From assembly GCA_013368315.1 (NCBI GenBank), contig JAACJM010000243.1:1-64000 (forward strand): a stretch of 64,000 nucleotides of DNA, written 5' to 3'. Positions within the stretch are counted from its first letter, which is position 1, and each line of letters opens with the position of its first letter. This document shows, piece after piece, positions 11,077 through 23,305 of this stretch. The translations under genes and the position numbers were made by a program. The notes below the pieces were generated by a model. That model was not told the DNA's origin. It did no database searches and saw only the letters and a program-made list of their open reading frames with translations. The DNA comes from Tetrapyrgos nigripes. Its lineage: Eukaryota; Basidiomycota; Agaricomycetes; Agaricales; Campanellaceae.

Positions 11077-11258
11077 AGTGGGACTTGTTATAATATAAGC
11101 AATCCGTAATCATTTCGAAAAAACTCCGGTTCATTTGTGATCATCATTGATCAAAAATCGCAGAATAGTAGTAGAATGAAGAAATTTTCAAAACTGGTAC
11201 AACATACTTTACAAACACTGCAGCGGCCATTACGCTCTGTTTCACCCAACCAACTGAC

Positions 11259-12771
11259 CTAATTGCTAATATCCTGGATCATTTGCTCGTCTTCACTGGG
11301 TTGGGTAGAGCATGAACGAGGACTCCTGTTGAAATTGAGTGTGGTCAGTCGAGTCTGATTTTCATATTCGTCCAGGCTTTTGATGCTGACACCAAGTTGG
11401 ACCCTAACAATAATCAAAGTCGGGGCCATTCCCTGTCGTTCTGACTTAGTGTATATCTTCGAGATTCACCGTTAAGTTCACTCACAGCTATTGTTGATAC
11501 TAAAGGGTACAAGCTAGGAGCCAACGGTGCAGTCCGTAAAACAATCACGAAAACGATCAGAGTTGCTGGGTATACAAGTCCGGATTCAAGACTATGAACT
11601 TCAGTTACTCTTGAGAATCAAATTTCTTCCTGAGCGCTCACATAAGAATAACAGTTGATCTATATCGTTTCCGAATCTGGGCAATTGCTTCAACGTCGGG
11701 GTTTATTCTTTCCAGCTTTTTCATAATCCACCAGATCCTTCCCGCTGGAAACATTCGTGAGTGATGACTATTTGGTGCAATCCTACTTTCACTCACCAAT
11801 CATACCAGTTATCAGTAGATTGGGAATGACATTGATGAAGAAAAAAGCGACCAGCATTCTATTGGCTGCATTGAAATTCCGCAGTGTCCTCTCAGAGACA
11901 GGGTCCACGTCACCAACAAATACATTAAGCAGGATTACGACTGCTGAAAATCCAAGTACTGTATTCATCTTCAGTAGCTGGAACTCTGTGATGATGAGTA
12001 TAGGTAAAATTGCACTCACAATTATTCATGAAAGAAAGTATCATAGGAAATATAACAATTCTCAGTTTGGAATCCCAGATAATGTAGCAGCGGAACATCT
12101 AACGTCTTGAGTGAGTACCGAGAAGTACCCGGCTGACAGACAGATACCAACGAGCACAAAGTCGGTCAAAAAGCTGCTTGTTCCTATCAATACTGATATA
12201 TGAACTAATATAGAAGAATCAGTACTGACTTTGCCAACACAAAACCCATCTCCGCAACCATTCTGAAAAGAAAAAAAGAATTACGCGACTTTTAGAGACA
12301 AACCATAACAGGAGTTACTTACTGCATAGATATATCGAAACGATGAATTTGAGCTTTCGAAAGACCTGCTCGAAGCCCACCCAGCCCGAAGGTGTTATAC
12401 AAAATCGAAGCATTCGCGATGAGATCAGTGATAGTGACGACCGTTGTGATAAGGAAAAGTAGAACGAGAGCACAGACATCCCATCTTAACCCTGATTTGT
12501 TCATTTTTCTACGCTGGCTGAGGGTATACATAGACATCCCAAATGTCACTATGTAACATCCTGTGAAATTGAACCATTCTTCAGTTATAGGCGACCGCAA
12601 GTGTCAGATTGGTGAGCATGACTCCTACCGTAGACGAGAGACTCTAGCTTCAGTGATGCAAGGTGAATCGGCAAGTGTAAGCTCATCAGTCAGGGATTTG
12701 GAACTCACTGTAGACTGTATGAAGTACAGCTTGAGGTCAAGACGAAGCAAGTCCACAGCCAGACCCGACAT
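11259..12771 (-). CDS. Agaric seven-transmembrane integral membrane protein
   Basis: A full gene model can be spliced without a break. It starts at ATG 12771 (MSGLAVDLLRLDLKLYFIQS), uses two small 5' introns, and runs through WFNFTGCYIVTFGMSMYTLS, VCALVLLFLITTVVTITDLI, MFRCYIIWDSKLRIVIFPMI, FQLLKMNTVLGFSAVVILLN, NRMLVAFFFINVIPNLLITG, MIAGRIWWIMKKLERINPDV, a last helix LIVFVIVLRTAPLAPSLYPL and GMAPTLIIVRVQLGVSIKSL, ending TAG 11259-11261. The 'RCYIIW', 'GRIWWI' and 'GxAPTLIIVRVxLG' strings are hallmarks of a large uncharacterised basidiomycete 7TM family; function and ligand are unknown. All introns are about 40-80 nt with GT-AG ends. The remnant at 8190-8765 is a distant relative. I place no specific DUF number on it. 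Confidence 0.8.
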
Positions 12772-13070
12772 ATTAGAGGGGAAGTGTGAATGAATGGGAC
12801 ATCCATGATGAGGTAGCTCCTTTATAAGAGAGGCTTCTAGATCCGACACCACTGTTGGGTATAAATATCTCGTCAGATAGAACCAAGTCGTGCGCATTGC
12901 AAAAGCAAAGGAGATGTTAATTAATCAAGCCCTAAAATGGTGGCGACAGAACAGGGTGGAGCAGATGATCAATCTTTCAACTTCAAGCCATCCAACTAGT
13001 CTATATTTCCCGTCACCTAAAGATGATCAAGCCAACTATTGAGATTTGCACCGCAACGAACACATCACTT

Positions 13071-13169
13071 ACACTGGACCCTTTGGCTGCCGCACGGGAA
13101 GCCTCATGGGAAGCCGGCTTCCCGTGCGGCAGCAAAGGGTGTGGGTTCCTATGAGCCCGCCTCCAGTGT
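13071..13169. repeat. Long GC-rich palindrome, 24-bp arms inside 8-bp outer pair
   Basis: Arm 1 (13079-13103) is CCCTTTGGCTGCCGCACGGG then AAGCC; arm 2 (13116-13139) is its complement with one bulged G, with a 12-nt loop. An outer pair, ACACTGGA at 13071-13078 and TCCAGTGT at 13162-13169, extends the symmetry. It lies in non-coding sequence between the 7TM gene and the GPP34 gene. It resembles a small foldback element or MITE; there is no sign of a protein. Confidence 0.85.
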
Positions 13170-15326
13170 TAGGAAGATAGTAATGGAGGTATGATACCAA
13201 CAGATTCCGCTCCCCCGCCGGTCACCTGAAGATGATTATTAGTGATTCCGCATCGCTCAACGTTCAGAAATGATCGGGCAGTTATACTTACTTTGCCTCA
13301 TTATCGATTATCCCTCTCCTTAATTATCCTCATCGGCATCCTTAACCCCGTAGGCAGCCATTTCCGTACCATTCAACTAGCCAATGGCCTCACTTTCCTG
13401 GTCCATCTCCTGGCAAATCCAAATGCTTTACGCATTGCCAAGTGCAACTACCCTCCAGCAATATTCCTCGCGTCCATAATCGAAGCAACGTAAATGGACT
13501 CGGAAATCATATTCCCATCGGCGATATCTCTGGATCTTTACTTCGGAGTAGACGGGAGATAGGCGGACTTGCGTGTATGAGAGTGTACGTTGAGGGTAGA
13601 GACGTCGACGCTGGCAGTGATGAACTTGTACTCCTAAGTAGCCGGTAGTAGGAATGGGATGGGAACGGAAGAGGAGATGGTCGAGTTGCAGGGAGAAACA
13701 TCTTCACCCTGCGATTCCGCACGACGTGGAATGTAAGGTACGGGTGGGAAGCGAAGAAAGAGTCCGTAATCCAGTGGGGAAGAGAAAGTCCAAAAGTCCG
13801 AAGAGGAAGATCGAAGACTGTCACGGTAGTCTTTGTTGCTACCAAGATATTGGATTGGACAACCTGAGCGCCAAAACGCAAACGCAAACGCAAATGAAGG
13901 AGGATATTGAGGGCCGAGAGGTCAATGTCGTTGTCCTGAGCAGTGAGGCCTAGTGAGGTTTTATGAGGATGGTGGAAGTAAGAGCACGTACGTACGCCTT
14001 GAACCAACGAGCAACTAACGGCACCTCTCCCTCGTACGATCTCTTCTAGTCTCGTCTCGTCTGGTTCTCGTCTTCTTCCTTTGCTGAATCTTATATCATG
14101 ATCCTTTCTCCTTTCCCTATTTCCTGCATATGCACTCACGAAACCACTCAAATCCGAGTCCCGCAGCCCCAAACCCAGACTTAAATGCTACCTTAGACCA
14201 CTCGTGCAGCCGACCTACGCCTATGTATCCCATTCCATCCTCAGCGTTCCTCTCAACACATCCACAGCCCACAGCCCACGGCCCCAATCATTGTCAACTG
14301 CGTTTTCATCCCCTTCGTCAAAGAGGCAGGTCTACATAGCTAGGTTTTTCCGACTCTTGATGTCTTTTTGAGGCCTAGTACACTATTAGACACAGACATG
14401 CACCTTTATGAAACGAAGAAGGGCTCACCGAAGAATATTTCTGAAATATGTCAATTCCCCGAGTTAGTGTGGTGGACCCGAGATGCATCTAAAGCTCATC
14501 CTCTTTTAGCATTTCTCCGGAGAAATCGTCGGAATGAGTCTGAGAGCTGCGAGTGACGACGGTGTCGCAAATAGAGGCTTTGAGGGTGTATTTGATGAGC
14601 CCTGAAGAATTCGGGATATTGGAGTTGGGACTTATAATGGAATGACGTCCAGGCAACTTCTTCCCTAACACTCTTGTCCATCGTCCGGTCATTGTGGCCA
14701 CCAGTCGGTCTGAAAGGCGCAGAGTACGCTCTCCGGAGCTTGGTGTACATGTCGTGTGACGTAGCAAGAACTTGAAGCCTCGAAGAGGTATGTGCTTGGA
14801 CTAGGTTCTTGCACCCAAAGCTTGTCTAAGGAAGGGAGATACGCATTCACGGTCTCATACAGCTATGACGCGTATGGTCGAGGTCTAAATTGACCTGATA
14901 CGAGTTATTTATAATTTTCGGGTCAAAATATTGGTCACATCATGCACTGCGGAGTCACATCTGTGACATATAGCGCTTGTCGTCGTCCTCGACGTTCCCG
15001 ACGCCCTCAACGCTCTCTACCCGCCTCCAGCTCGTATAGCTGCGTACTAGCACCGCGCCTCGCTCTTCACGTCTCCTTTTTTTGGACTCTGTCTACCAGC
15101 GCCCAAGCTCTAAAACCCAAGCACTTCCATCCGACGCACTGGGTCTAGGAGCTATCCAGAGTGGGATCTGCTTCTTCAACCACGTACACGGACACGCTAT
15201 TTATCATGTTTTCAGGTCATTTTTCAAATACACAACAAGCCGCCTATCACGAAAGTCTAGCTGAAGTCTTATCCTAACCCTGTAATCTGCCTTTGACGCA
15301 ACTCGCATAACTCGCAATTACCACTC
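13170..15326. other. No convincing gene
   Basis: The longest open frame (13507-14172, minus) begins with a non-ATG codon, is rich in Ser, Leu and Arg and shows no domain. Other frames of 60-92 codons are short and overlap on opposite strands. The last 300 bases before 15327 presumably hold the promoter of the GPP34 gene, but no clear TATA box was seen. Confidence 0.4.
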
Positions 15327-16860
15327 ATGTCCTCGTCAGCAGGCCTTTCAAGACGACGAGTAGGCGGCGGAGGAGGAGGAGGAGAGACAACTTCTACTAC
15401 CATAGATGACGAAGACGTACGCCCTTCACCGTCCCGCTCGACTACTGCAAACTCCCCCGGCGGAGGTACATTTGGACACGCTGGCTCGGCATTTGAAGGC
15501 GGAAGCAAAATAGCGTATGACCCTCGAGATTTGGAAGACGTTGGGGCGGAGGAGAGGAAAGTTGGAGGCAAGATGCCAAAATTGACGATCATGGAAGAAG
15601 TTCTGCTGCTAGGGATTAAGGACAAGCAGGTGAGTTGACTCTCTTTCTTTTCTTTCGTGGTTTGGCTCTTCTTTTCGAGACGCGGCTCTGTTTCCTTTTC
15701 CGCATTACCTTCTCGTCTCACTGCGTGAAACTAACCACCTTTGTATCTTTTTCTTACAGGGTTATCTATCTTTCTGGAACGACAACATTTCTTACGCTCT
15801 TCGAGGTTGCATACTCATAGAGCTTGCTCTACGACGCCGTATCGCTCTTGTCCGAGATCCCTCACGTCGGCGTGTCCCTGTCTCAGAACGTATGGTCGAA
15901 GTCATCAGTGACCGGCAAACGGGCGAGACTATACTAGACGAGGCGTTAAGAATGATGAAGGCGGTACAGGATCCACCTGGAGGCCAGGGTGGTGGAGAAA
16001 AGATGAGCGTCAACAACTGGATTGACCTACTGAGTGGTGAGTCATCGCTTTTGACGCTCATGCGTGTTTTTTTTTTCTTTTTCTGGACGACGATATTCTA
16101 CCGCTCTGGCAACTCTTACTCTACCATTACCATCTTCACACCTTTCTCCATCCGCTCCGTCAGCGCCATCTCATCCTATTTCTTCCCAGGTGAAACATGG
16201 AATGTCCTCAAAATCGGCTTCCAGCTAAAACAAGTCCGAGAGCGCCTCGCCAAAGGCCTCGTCGACAAAGGCGTCCTCCGAACCGAAAAACGCAACTTCC
16301 TCCTCTTCGACATGGCCACCCACCCCGTCGCCGACTACACCACCAAATCCAACCTCATCACCCGCGTCACCACTCTCCTCACCGCCTCAACCACAACCGT
16401 CCCCAGCGCCGCTCTAGACAAGGAAGGCGTCAGCTGTCGTGTTCTCCGATCCATCTGCCTCGTCTGCGCCGCATATACGGCTAGCGTCCTCGATAACGCG
16501 TTTGGAAGGATGGGTTACGAAGAGCGGGAGTTGGCGTTCCAGAGAGCAGATGAGATTTTGGCCGAGTTTGCTTGTTGGCCGTTTGGGAGTGCCGGGGACG
16601 CTGTTGGGTTTGGTGGTGGATCTTCTACGGCGGCGTCGACACCTGGAAGAAGGAAACAGGGTGCAACGAGGATTGCGACGGGTAGTTCTGGAGATGGGTC
16701 TAGGGAGAGTATTTTGGGTTTGTTACAAGAAGTGAGGAAGGAGATGTTACCCACGTCAGCGAGCGCAGGTGCCGGAGGTGGTGAGGATGCGGAAGATGTT
16801 GGCTTTGAGCTCGTCGCTGGTGTGTTGGAGGTGTTGTCCAAACTGGATTCCTTGCTATAA
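15327..16860 (+). CDS. VPS74: Golgi phosphoprotein 3 / Vps74 (GPP34 domain)
   Basis: Peripheral Golgi protein that binds phosphatidylinositol 4-phosphate and the tails of glycosyltransferases to keep them in the Golgi through COPI vesicles. Three exons: 15327-15629, 15760-16036 and 16190-16860, with GTGAGT donors and TTACAG / CCCAG acceptors, all in frame. A Gly/Ser/Thr-rich N-terminus precedes [100 protein letters not shown] and KRNFLLFDMATHPVADYTTK. These are close to the most conserved core of the family. A low-complexity Gly/Ser insertion (about 16600-16790) lies before the final helix VGFELVAGVLEVLSKLDSLL. The length (about 416 residues) exceeds yeast Vps74 because of the N-terminal and late insertions. 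Intact and probably essential housekeeping. Confidence 0.97.
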
Positions 16861-17310
16861 GTTGTGTTACAACATGTTTTTCTTTTTAGTCGACAATTCG
16901 GTTGACTGATTATTAGTATTACCAGCCAAGTAACTACGTGTTGATTTATTTACGGATTATAATTTCTTTTCTCTCAAATTTTGCCCATTGAAGTGAGGTA
17001 GTACCTTCAATGCCTTCCGAGCGAGGCGTTTCGTTGAGGTCTTGGCCACCTTGGAGATGTGTTTGGTACACTATAAACTCAAGACAGAAGTAGATCTATT
17101 ACTAACCTGCCGAAAATGTGGAGACGAAGTCAACGTCAATGAGTGAAACTAATAGTAATATGTAGTCCTTCCTTGTTCCTTTGTAGTTTACTTCGATAAA
17201 ATTTCTACATGGACGACGAAACCCTTTGTCCTTGCTTCGCTGGCCTCGCAACTCGCGACTCAGACATGATTCCGAGTCAAACCAACAGCTCTTTGAGTAT
17301 AAACCATAAC
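16861..17310. other. Convergent intergenic spacer
   Basis: This separates the 3' end of the GPP34 gene (+) from the 3' end of the E2 gene (-). It is AT-rich with no coding pattern and must hold both transcript ends; no clear poly(A) signal stands out. Confidence 0.6.
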
Positions 17311-19264
17311 TCAAACCCCCACACCAACACCCCTCCCAGGCTTCTCAACCCACCCTCTCCACGTCTCCACGAACGCAGCCATCTCTGCTCCTTCCACTAC
17401 TCTGTGATCAGCACTGAATGAGATGGGGAGAAGGAGTCGTCTCCGACCGAGACCGTTTCGGGTCGTTCCTAATAACCGAGGGATTCAGTAAGCATCAAGG
17501 AGAAAGAGGAACAGTCTAGACAACTCACCCTGCAAACCCGACTCGGGATTGGCATCAAACCCAAGCGAAAACGCATCCAAAGTATCTCTATAATTATCAT
17601 ACGCAGGGTCAGCATCCCACTCCCACCTCGCCCTGCCAACTGCTACGATGGCGACTCCACCTCCCGGTACGAGAACGGGATGAGCGCCAGTCCCGTGTCC
17701 GATGGCTCCAACGTTGGATACAGTCAAAGTCGCACCCTTGCGTGGACGAGTTTCACCTGTAAGAGTTGTAAATGATGAAGAAAAAACATGCCATTAAAAG
17801 TGATAAACGCACCATCTTCACCAGAACTGGCCGGCGTCCCATCAAAGTCCTCCTTTGTCAATCTACTCGTCTGACCTCTAGCCAACTCGCTTATCCTCTT
17901 CACCTCTCCAGCAATAGAATATACACTATGTCGTTCCACACTCTTCAGTACGGGTGAGTATAACCCAGTTGGAGTGGATAACGCTAGAGCGATGTCGGCG
18001 TGTGGACGTATGGAGAGGCTGGGTTTCGTTGATGTTGATGGCGACGATGAAGGAGAGGAAGAGTCTGTAATTGTTGACCGGAATATAGGCCATTCCATCA
18101 TCGCTTGACTTAGCGTCTTCAATAGGAAGGGAAGGTACGTCAATTTGGCGTAACGAGCTTCTTGAGGCACCTCTGGTCCTTGTTGTTCGGGTTGAGATCC
18201 TTTGTATATTGAAAAAGGACTAACGGCGGCGGAGAGGTACCTCTGGCGTTGGTTAAGGAAAGAATTTGGATGAGAGTCCGGGAGGTATGAGGCGGGAATG
18301 TGAGAGTTGAGGACGGGAAGGAGATGATGAAGGGGTGTGAGATCGAGGAAAGAAGTGTAAGAGAAGTGAGGAACGAGCAGCGACTGTAAGAACAAAGTTA
18401 GAAAAAGAATTGCTGCGCTCAGAGGGTAACGAAACGAACCTTCTCCATTGCTTTATACATTCCGTATCTTGTCCTTCCCAGTTCTATAGTGACGTCTTCT
18501 AAACCCTCTACTCTCCCAACCTCACGCGTTTCAGTTGCCCTTGAGCGCGACCCATCCATAAATGCAAGCACATCAGCCTTCTCCACTCTCCCTCCTTTTC
18601 CACTCCCAGGCGCAATGTCCCGTAAATCCACTCCGTTCTGTCTAGCGAAGAAGCGCACGGAAGGAGGGGCTAGTACGTCGACATCTTGTACAGGGGTCAC
18701 TGACGAAGGTCTATGGGTTTCCCGAGAATGCGTAGATGCAGGAGGAGCGTATGTGGGGTCCATAGGGTGCTTTCTTCTTTCTGCCTGGTGCTCCGTAGTC
18801 GTTGTCGTCGGTGTTGCCCTTTCCTGGGATTGTATTCTTTCCTCCTCTTGTACGCGTTCCTCAACTTGCTTCCCAGTCGTCGCATCTCCATCCTGTCTAC
18901 TCTCCAAGTCTCCTTCAGCTTCGGCCTCTCCCTCACTTTCTACCTCAATCAAACACAACCCCTCCCCAACCTTCGCAATATCACCCTCTTTAACCAAGAT
19001 TTCCTTCAACACCCCATCATACGGACTCGTAATCTCCACACTGGCTTTATCACTCTGTACTTCACACAGAGGATCGAAAGCTTCTACTCGAGCAGAAGGT
19101 TGGATAGACCATTTGATGATTTCGCATTCGGTGATGCCTTCACCAATGTCCGCGAGGTTGAAGGCTTTGAGAGACTTTTTGTAGAGAGTGCTTGAGGAGT
19201 GGAAGAGGCGGAGACGTTGTAGACGGTGGGCGCGTAGGAATGGAGGGGGGAAATGGCGCAACAT
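17311..19264 (-). CDS. Branched-chain 2-oxoacid dehydrogenase E2 (lipoamide acyltransferase)
   Basis: Mitochondrial dihydrolipoyl transacylase of the branched-chain ketoacid dehydrogenase complex, moving acyl groups from lipoamide to CoA in Val/Leu/Ile breakdown. Four exons read in frame: 19264-18440, 18383-17813, 17756-17529, 17468-17311. The N-terminus MLRHFPPPFLRAHRLQRLRL looks like a mitochondrial presequence. The lipoyl domain has LADIGEGITECEIIKW and CEVQSDKASVEITSPYDG, whose Lys carries lipoate and whose form is typical of the branched-chain E2. An acidic/Thr-rich linker follows, then a peripheral-subunit-binding domain (SVRFFARQNGVDLRDIAPGS, GKGGRVEKADVLAF) and the catalytic domain (TLTVSNVGAIG, ISFSADHRVVEGAEMAAF). 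The usual catalytic HxxxDG reads HRVVEG here, Asp replaced by Glu; this may be normal in the lineage or a weakened active site. It faces the GPP34 gene tail to tail. Confidence 0.93.
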
Positions 19265-19957
19265 AGATATGGTGGTCAGAGAAAGACCTTGGAGAGACGG
19301 GGTAGATCCGACCGTCCGTAAAGGGAACGCTCTCCACGTGAGGTGTGTGTGACCCGCGTTGTCCTTTTCCCTTTTTTAGCACCATGCACGGTACCTGAGG
19401 CTGATTAGTCATTGTTGGAATCGTCCTGAGCTACCACTACCAACCGACGAGAAGGGAGAAGGGGGGTCCGAGTAAGATGCAGATGAGTCATTTCCATTTG
19501 TGAATTACTACCGATCTCAAAGCTCTGGGTGAGCAAATGGCCTCCAAGTCCTAGAGTTTGCCTAGAGTGAGCTGCTAGCAAGCGCAAGCGAATAGAGACG
19601 GAAGAGAAAAATGATCAACCCATGCTCCGAATGTTAGTAGTACTTTAATTTGCAGCAGTTACTTAAATCTCACGTTAACACTATCACTTTCTGCAAGGCT
19701 TGTTTCAGGCTTTCAGCTTGTACAACCGGTCGTGCAAGTTGCCGTTTAGTCGCTATCAAGCAGCAAGCGGCAAGCGGCAATTCCAGCTCATTTTTCGCGA
19801 CAAGCTGAGCCTGTTCCGTGGAAGTTGACGCGTTGACGGCCAAATCAATTCATACTCACAAGCTGACACGAGTTAAATCGCGTCATTTCCCGATGTATCC
19901 AAACAAGAGGCTGTGCGCAGTTTACTGCGCCTATCCAACTTGTCGTCAACCACCATC
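19265..19957. other. Divergent intergenic region
   Basis: This lies between the divergently transcribed E2 gene and the Zn2Cys6 regulator and should contain both promoters. It has repeated AGCAAGCGGCAAGCGG near 19759. No strong coding pattern or TATA box is seen. Confidence 0.5.
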
Positions 19958-22900
19958 ATGTCAGAGGCGGAACGTCGACCACCGCTCATTCGGTTCGTAC
20001 AAAGAAGAGAAGGATTCAAAACGCTTGTGATGACTGTAGAAAAAGAAAAGGTCAGCCCAGTTTTCCGTGATGTGTGTCAACTAAGACTGAAATTTAACAT
20101 ATAGTGAAATGTACGTGATTTCCACCTTTGCACTTAGTTTCTACGATTCAGAAGACACTTCCAGGCGATAGCGCCAATATGCCCGACAATATCTGCTCAA
20201 ATTGCATTTCTTTACGATGCGAGTGTACGCATGCTCTAGCCGAGGCCAAAAAGGTAGCTTAGATTTGGACAATCGTTTCATGAACTGCTTTAATCTGTGC
20301 TTCAGAAACGTGGACCTCCGAAAGGGTTCGTCTCACTTGTTGCTCCCAGTCATCAGCCTCATTCATTTTTTCCATTTCAAAAGAGTACCAAGAATCGAAC
20401 GCCCTGTGAAAACCCTCGTTAAGGCGATTCTGTCTTCAAACCCTCCTTATGTCGTCCCTGAAGACAGGGACACGGTACATCAGCATCTAATCGATCTTGC
20501 AATACGAATCAAAGTGCTGGAAGACGAAATAGAGCAGCTCCACCAAGAGAGAGTTCAACATCACAATCCTTCACCCTCCCCTCTCAGTGAAAGTCAACCT
20601 TCCCCCTTGGAACGTCTTGGCATGCTTCTTCCAGATTCAGCGGCATTTATTCATTCTGACTCGGCCAACGTTGAAGAGGACTTGTCTGACAATCTGAAGC
20701 GTCTAGTCTTGGAACAAGCGAGCGAGACAGAATCTATTGTATCCACAAACTCGACGCCGGTCCTTCAACCTGGGACAGAACTTTTGACGGATGGAGATAC
20801 CGTAGTCAATGGTGTGTATGGTTATGGGATTAAGCTGCCTTTCACGAGCTTAAGAAGACCTGATTACTGGAACATTTTCTTCGTGAGTCGCATCTAAATT
20901 TGCTGTTGCGAAAACTCACATTCTATCAGTGGCAACTTCCGCCTGAGGAAGAACCCCTCTACTTGTTTTTCCGCCAGAAGATCTCTTCTCTGAGCTTATA
21001 CAGCTTTTTTTCGTCCGTTCGAACATTCTTTTCCCCATACTACATCGCCCGACCTTTGAAAGATTAATTGCTGAGGGTCTGCATTACCGTGACCATGTCT
21101 TTGGGTCCGTAGTCCTCGCAGTTTGCGCCAACGCCTCCAGATACAGCAATGATCCTAGAGTGTTCTGTGAAGGATCAAAGACTGAACTGAGCGCAGGATG
21201 GAAATGGTTCAGACAAATCAAGCTCGTTCGATCTGATATCACGTTTAGGCCTCCGACGATATATGATTTGCAGCTATATTGCGTGAGTTGTCGTTTCCTC
21301 CTACATGATCATAGGTATATACTTAATCTCATCTTGTAATCCAGCTTGCAATTCCGTTCTTGGGATCTACTTCAACCTATCACGCTACGTGGACTTTGAC
21401 CAGTCTTGCCCTTCGCCTTGTCCAAGAGATGGGAGGTCATAGGCGTAAACCTGGGAAACCAACGGTCGAAAGCGAGTTGTTGAAACGGGCGTTTTGGTGT
21501 CTGTACATTCTGGATATCATCGTCAGTACGTTTATGAACAAGCCAAGGGCCATGTCTATGGATGAGTGAGTGTTTTTTAACCGCTTCCTCCCTGTATAGA
21601 ATAGATCCCGGCCCACTGACGCTTCTTTGCCCGCGACACCGACGCCACTAGTCTGGACGTTGACCTACCTATCGAATGCGATGATGAATATTGGGAAACA
21701 GGCGATCCTCAGCGTGCTTTCCAGCAACCACCGGACCAACCGTCCTATATCGCCTCCTGTGTTGTGTTCATCAAGTTACTCGATATTATGAGCTTTGCTC
21801 AGCGTGCATTGGTGAGTTACTGCATCTGTCGCTTGGAATGGATTTTGATCGATAAAACACCAACCAACCTGCATTTCAAGTACTCCGTACGAAGGTCCCA
21901 TTTTTGGACAGCAATGGGCATGTCAGGTCCTGAATGGAACGAGAAGGTGGTTAAAGAGATTGATACTTCGTTGGCCAAGTGGTTTGAGTCTGTCCCTTCT
22001 CATTGTAAGCATCTGTCCTTCAAAATGCTCAGAATCTTCTCATACACCAATATGTACAGTGAAATGGAACCCACAGCAACCAAACCAAACCTTCTTCAAC
22101 CAATCCTCCTGTCTTCATGCAACTTATTACTGGGTCCAGATATTCGTACACAAAGCTTCGATTCCGAGAGTTTTATCGATGTCCAGTGCAAAGTCGCCTT
22201 CTTTGTCCATCTGTGTCAATGCAGCTAGGTCTTGCTGCCGTGTGATGGAGGAGCAAAATAAGAGAGAGATTTTACCGCTTCAGAATATACTGGTACGTGT
22301 ATCATCCACTCGTTTTCCTGCCACTTTGTATTTCGTACTCATAAGATCGTTCAGATGGCATTGTATAGCTCGGCGGTGGTTCTGATATTGAACGCATGGC
22401 GAGAGAAACGGCTGAAAACGCCGACAGACGCGAGTTTAGAGATGGTTGATGTGTACAAATGCATTAGTATTATTCAGTCCTGCGAGTCTAGGTATGTATC
22501 ATCGATATGACTGACATGACTTGATTTGTATCTGACCGTACAACTAAATTCGCAGGTGGCAAGCTGCAGGTACATATGCGTATGTCGATTATTTCAATCG
22601 CCTTACTGGTCATAAGCGTTGACTTTACCTTCTTTCTAATCAAAGGGACTACCTTTGGGAGATCATCGCATTGGCCGGTATGCAAAATGACCTTCCAAAA
22701 GACGCGACGATTGTTCCTCAATTCCACGACACTCGCCATTCGTTGAAGAGAGCCCATGAATCAGAAACGTCCCCTGAATCTCACCGGGTTGAGGCGTCTC
22801 TGAATGGTGACCAAGCCTGGCAGGACCTCAGACAACCCGTAAATTCCCATCTTCATACACATACACCACAGTCATTCTCGTCGGCGTCGTACCACCATCC

Positions 22901-23222
22901 CAAATCATCCATGATGAATCTTGCTCAGCTAGATAGCGCTTATCTTACGCATACGCAGTCACTTCCTGGTTCCGGACTTTTTGGAAGCCCGGGCCCTCTT
23001 TTCGATGATTCGCTCTTCGATCTTACTCTCTCCAACACTGAATTGGGAAGTTTGCCGCTTTTTGAAAGCCTCTTTGACTCGGGAGGAAGCGAGGGACTCG
23101 GACAGTTCAACTCGGCTAATGTTGGGGATGATATGGACGTGTGGATGAATTCATGGATGAGTCTTCGGGCTGATTCCGATTCGAACCAAGGCTTAGATCT
23201 ATCCGCTCCGTCAGATCATTAA
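19958..23222 (+). CDS. Zn2Cys6 transcription factor with fungal_trans domain; two apparent frame breaks
   Basis: Nuclear DNA-binding regulator. The Zn2Cys6 cluster is split by introns: RTKKRRIQNACDDCRKRK, then VKC from a 6-nt exon at 20105-20110, then DSANMPDNICSNCISLRCEC (spacing CX2CX6CX9CX2CX6C), followed by KKRGPPKG, the usual linker, and DRDTVHQHLIDLAIRIKVLE (coiled coil). The middle homology region includes IQLFFVRSNILFPILHRPTF, SLALRLVQEMGGHRRKPGKP, KRAFWCLYILDI, LDVDLPIECDDEYWE and LKWNPQQPNQTFFNQ. The C-terminus is acidic with LFGSPGPLFDDSLFDLTLSN, a likely activation region, ending TAA 23220-23222. Two problems: the nearest ATG (19958) is not in the frame of the cysteines, and a T run near 20970 needs one more T to join WQLPPEEEP to FPPEDLFSEL. 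It is therefore either damaged or affected by sequencing indels. Targets are unknown. Confidence 0.72.
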
Positions 23223-23305
23223 GGTGCAACCCCTGCAGCTGAAGAGACTAGGGGATAAATAGATAGTAGGTATATCACAGTATTACTAGATGGGATGAAA
23301 GAAAC

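Noticed and set aside
13507..14172. 221-codon minus-strand frame
   Set aside because: It starts at a non-ATG codon, has a compositional Ser/Leu/Arg bias and no family pattern, and no splice model extends it.
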